From positions 1 through 7,321 of the forward strand of contig JADYZL010000525.1 of NCBI GenBank assembly GCA_020853155.1: DNA of 7,321 bases, written 5' to 3'. Position 1 is the first letter of the stretch. The number at the start of each line of letters is the position of its first letter. Under the pieces are notes generated by a model that was not told where the DNA came from, searched no databases, and was given only the letters and a program-made list of their open reading frames with translations. Source of the stretch: Bryobacterales bacterium (GTDB taxonomy: Bacteria; Acidobacteriota; Terriglobia; Bryobacterales; Bryobacteraceae). Positions 6,292 through 7,321 of this stretch are shown piece after piece. Made by a program: the position numbers and the translations under genes.

Positions 6292-7056
6292 ATGCTAGCG
6301 TTCTACTCAAGATCTCTCGTTCTGCTGCTCACGATTGCTGGTTTTGGTGTCGTCGCCGTGGGCCAGGGGCTGTCTCCTGATGGCCACGTGACGCGAGAGA
6401 ACGGAAAAGCGACTATTTCTGTCGACTATGTGCGCCCTTTGGAGGCGATCACGAATACACTTGCAAAAGAGTATGGTCTGCTCATCACTTTCGAGGAAGT
6501 GCCGATTGTCTACTCCGGAGATAGAGTTGACGTGACGGAATCTCAAGCGAGCAGAGGCCGGTATGTCAACCCACGAGGAGGCCAATTAACCCTTACGCTC
6601 GAAACCACACCGGACGGGAAAGCCCTGAAATCTCCGGCTGACTCCGTTGGGCAGATCGTTGACCTGTATAACCAATCCGGGTATCCGGGGCGCTACAAGT
6701 TGCTAGTGGCGGAAAGTTATTTGCAAATCGTTCCGGTTGCCCGCGCTATCGCTCGTGGGGTAATGGAACCTGTACAAAGCCCTCTTGATGCAACAGTTAC
6801 CATCAAGGCCAATGGGCGGTCTCCCCATTCTGTCCTTCGCGAACTGGTTCGGCTTGTATCGGAGCAATCTGGATTTGAAATTCGCCTAGGCCGAAGTCCG
6901 TTCCTGACCGGCGATCAAAAAGTCGTGCAAAAGGACTTTTCGCGGGAGCCCGCGCGTGCTGTCCTGCGGGCCTTAGCGGAGGCAAGCAATAAACCGAGAA
7001 TATGGTATCTTCTCTTTGACATTCGCTCAGGCGTCTACTACCTAGGCATTATCTGA
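6292..7056 (+). CDS. Secreted protein with STN-like segments, function unknown
   Basis: 254 residues from ATG 6292. The N-terminus MLAFYSRSLVLLLTIAGFGVVAVGQG is a Sec signal peptide with cleavage likely near AVG|QG or just after. The mature part has repeated 'L..L....G..I' units at about 47-72 (RPLEAITNTLAKEYGLLITFEEV), 177-198 (SPHSVLRELVRLVSEQSGFEIRL) and 217-246 (FSREPARAVLRALAEASNKPRIW). They resemble the short N-terminal (STN) domain of secretins and TonB receptors, where such folds mediate periplasmic contacts. No secretin pore or TonB barrel follows, so it is a stand-alone protein. No catalytic motif is seen. The start is uncertain: a GAGGA at 6265-6269 is 22 nt from this ATG and 13 nt from an alternative TTG at 6283, which would add three residues; the frame has a stop at 6244. 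It may belong to the operon of the two previous secreted proteins or have its own promoter in the 102-nt gap. Confidence 0.72.
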   Translation: MLAFYSRSLVLLLTIAGFGVVAVGQGLSPDGHVTRENGKATISVDYVRPLEAITNTLAKEYGLLITFEEVPIVYSGDRVDVTESQASRGRYVNPRGGQLTLTLETTPDGKALKSPADSVGQIVDLYNQSGYPGRYKLLVAESYLQIVPVARAIARGVMEPVQSPLDATVTIKANGRSPHSVLRELVRLVSEQSGFEIRLGRSPFLTGDQKVVQKDFSREPARAVLRALAEASNKPRIWYLLFDIRSGVYYLGII

Positions 7057-7071
7057 ACTCGGCCTCGGAGA

Positions 7072-7109
7072 CGGCACTCCAGGGTCCCTCGGGAACGGAT
7101 CTCGTGCCG
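7072..7109 (+). repeat. Weak hairpin after the STN-like gene
   Basis: CGGCAC (7072-7077) and GTGCCG (7104-7109) can pair around a 26-nt loop, 15 nt past the TGA. There is no T run, so an intrinsic terminator is not supported, although a terminator is expected somewhere here before the next unit. Confidence 0.25.
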
Positions 7110-7122
7110 GATGCGCACAATT

Positions 7123-7152
7123 CAGACAAACAAGTCTTCTCTCTGCTATGCT
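7123..7152 (+). promoter_or_regulatory. Candidate promoter for the right-edge membrane gene
   Basis: CAGACA (7123-7128, four of six matches to TTGACA) and TATGCT (7147-7152, four of six matches to TATAAT) are 18 nt apart, about 60 nt before the ATG at 7212. A second -10-like TATGGT overlaps at 7152-7157. Moderate fit only. Confidence 0.35.
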
Positions 7153-7211
7153 ATGGTTTGCTTGCGCCGCCATGCCCAGCGGGCGGGTAGGGGTGGGCGT
7201 GAGGGGGAATC

Positions 7212-7321
7212 ATGTTATCCCTGGTACTTCTGACGCCACTGCTTGGGTTCTTCGTCCTGCTGCTGTTGCCGGGAGACCGCCCCAAGCTGATCCGGACGGT
7301 GGCGAATTTCTTCGGCCTCGC
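7212..7321 (+). CDS. nuoM: Probable NADH-quinone oxidoreductase subunit M (NuoM-like), N-terminus only
   Basis: The frame is open from ATG 7212 to the window edge, giving 36 residues: MLSLVLLTPLLGFFVLLLLPGDRPK, then a polar turn and the start of a second segment. A first transmembrane helix with a TPLLG motif, then Leu-Pro-Gly-Asp-Arg and a basic turn, is typical of the N-terminus of NuoM-type antiporter-like subunits of respiratory complex I, which pump protons in the inner membrane. NuoN or an Mrp subunit cannot be excluded from so short a piece. AGGGGG at 7202-7207, 4 nt before the ATG, is a good ribosome binding site. The preceding gene is unrelated, so this appears to begin its own transcription unit. 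Confidence 0.6.
   Translation, partial: MLSLVLLTPLLGFFVLLLLPGDRPKLIRTVANFFGL

Noticed and set aside
7072..7109. Intrinsic terminator after the STN-like gene
   Set aside because: The stem is only 6 bp with a 26-nt loop and no T run follows; it is kept only as a weak hairpin.
1..7321. tRNA or rRNA genes, CRISPR array, insertion sequence or integrase
   Set aside because: Looked for cloverleaf-like segments, regularly spaced direct repeats, terminal inverted repeats around open frames and transposase motifs; none was seen.

Overview
The window looks like a chromosomal piece of a soil-type Acidobacteriota, most likely the Solibacter/Bryobacter side of the phylum. This is inferred from the GC-rich coding sequence, a Tat-exported six-bladed propeller next to a Gfo/Idh/MocA oxidoreductase, and large secreted proteins with an IPT/TIG domain. 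No RNA gene, insertion sequence, CRISPR array or integrase is visible.

Left part (1-2497, minus strand): three tightly packed genes read leftwards. They are a Tat-exported NHL-type beta-propeller (2497-1487), a Gfo/Idh/MocA-family NAD(P)-dependent oxidoreductase (1456-470) and a TerB-family protein whose C-terminus runs off the window (465-1). Gaps are 30 and 4 nt, so they probably form one transcript.

Middle (2498-2814): a divergent intergenic region of about 315 nt with several short palindromes and a weak candidate -10 box for the minus-strand operon.

Right part (2815-7056, plus strand): three genes for proteins that all begin with a signal peptide. The first is a large secreted protein of about 862 residues in its restored form, with four degenerate beta-sandwich modules, an Ig-like stretch, an IPT/TIG domain and a C-terminal zinc peptidase domain of the Peptidase_M15_3 type. 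As sequenced, its frame is broken at a run of 12 G (3070-3081). Ten or 13 G would restore it, so it is a candidate phase-variable gene, or else a sequencing error or a fresh pseudogene. The second, 10 nt downstream behind a strong Shine-Dalgarno, is a secreted HEAT-repeat-like protein. The third, about 100 nt further on, is a secreted protein with STN-like (secretin/TonB short N-terminal) segments. A perfect TGTGA-N6-TCACA palindrome overlaps the stop of the second gene and is a candidate CRP/FNR-family operator for the third.

Right edge (7212-7321): the N-terminus of a membrane protein resembling NADH-quinone oxidoreductase subunit M, with its own ribosome binding site and a possible promoter. 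It starts a separate unit.

The point of most interest is the combination of a long homopolymeric G tract, an extracellular multi-module peptidase protein and two secreted companions of unknown role.
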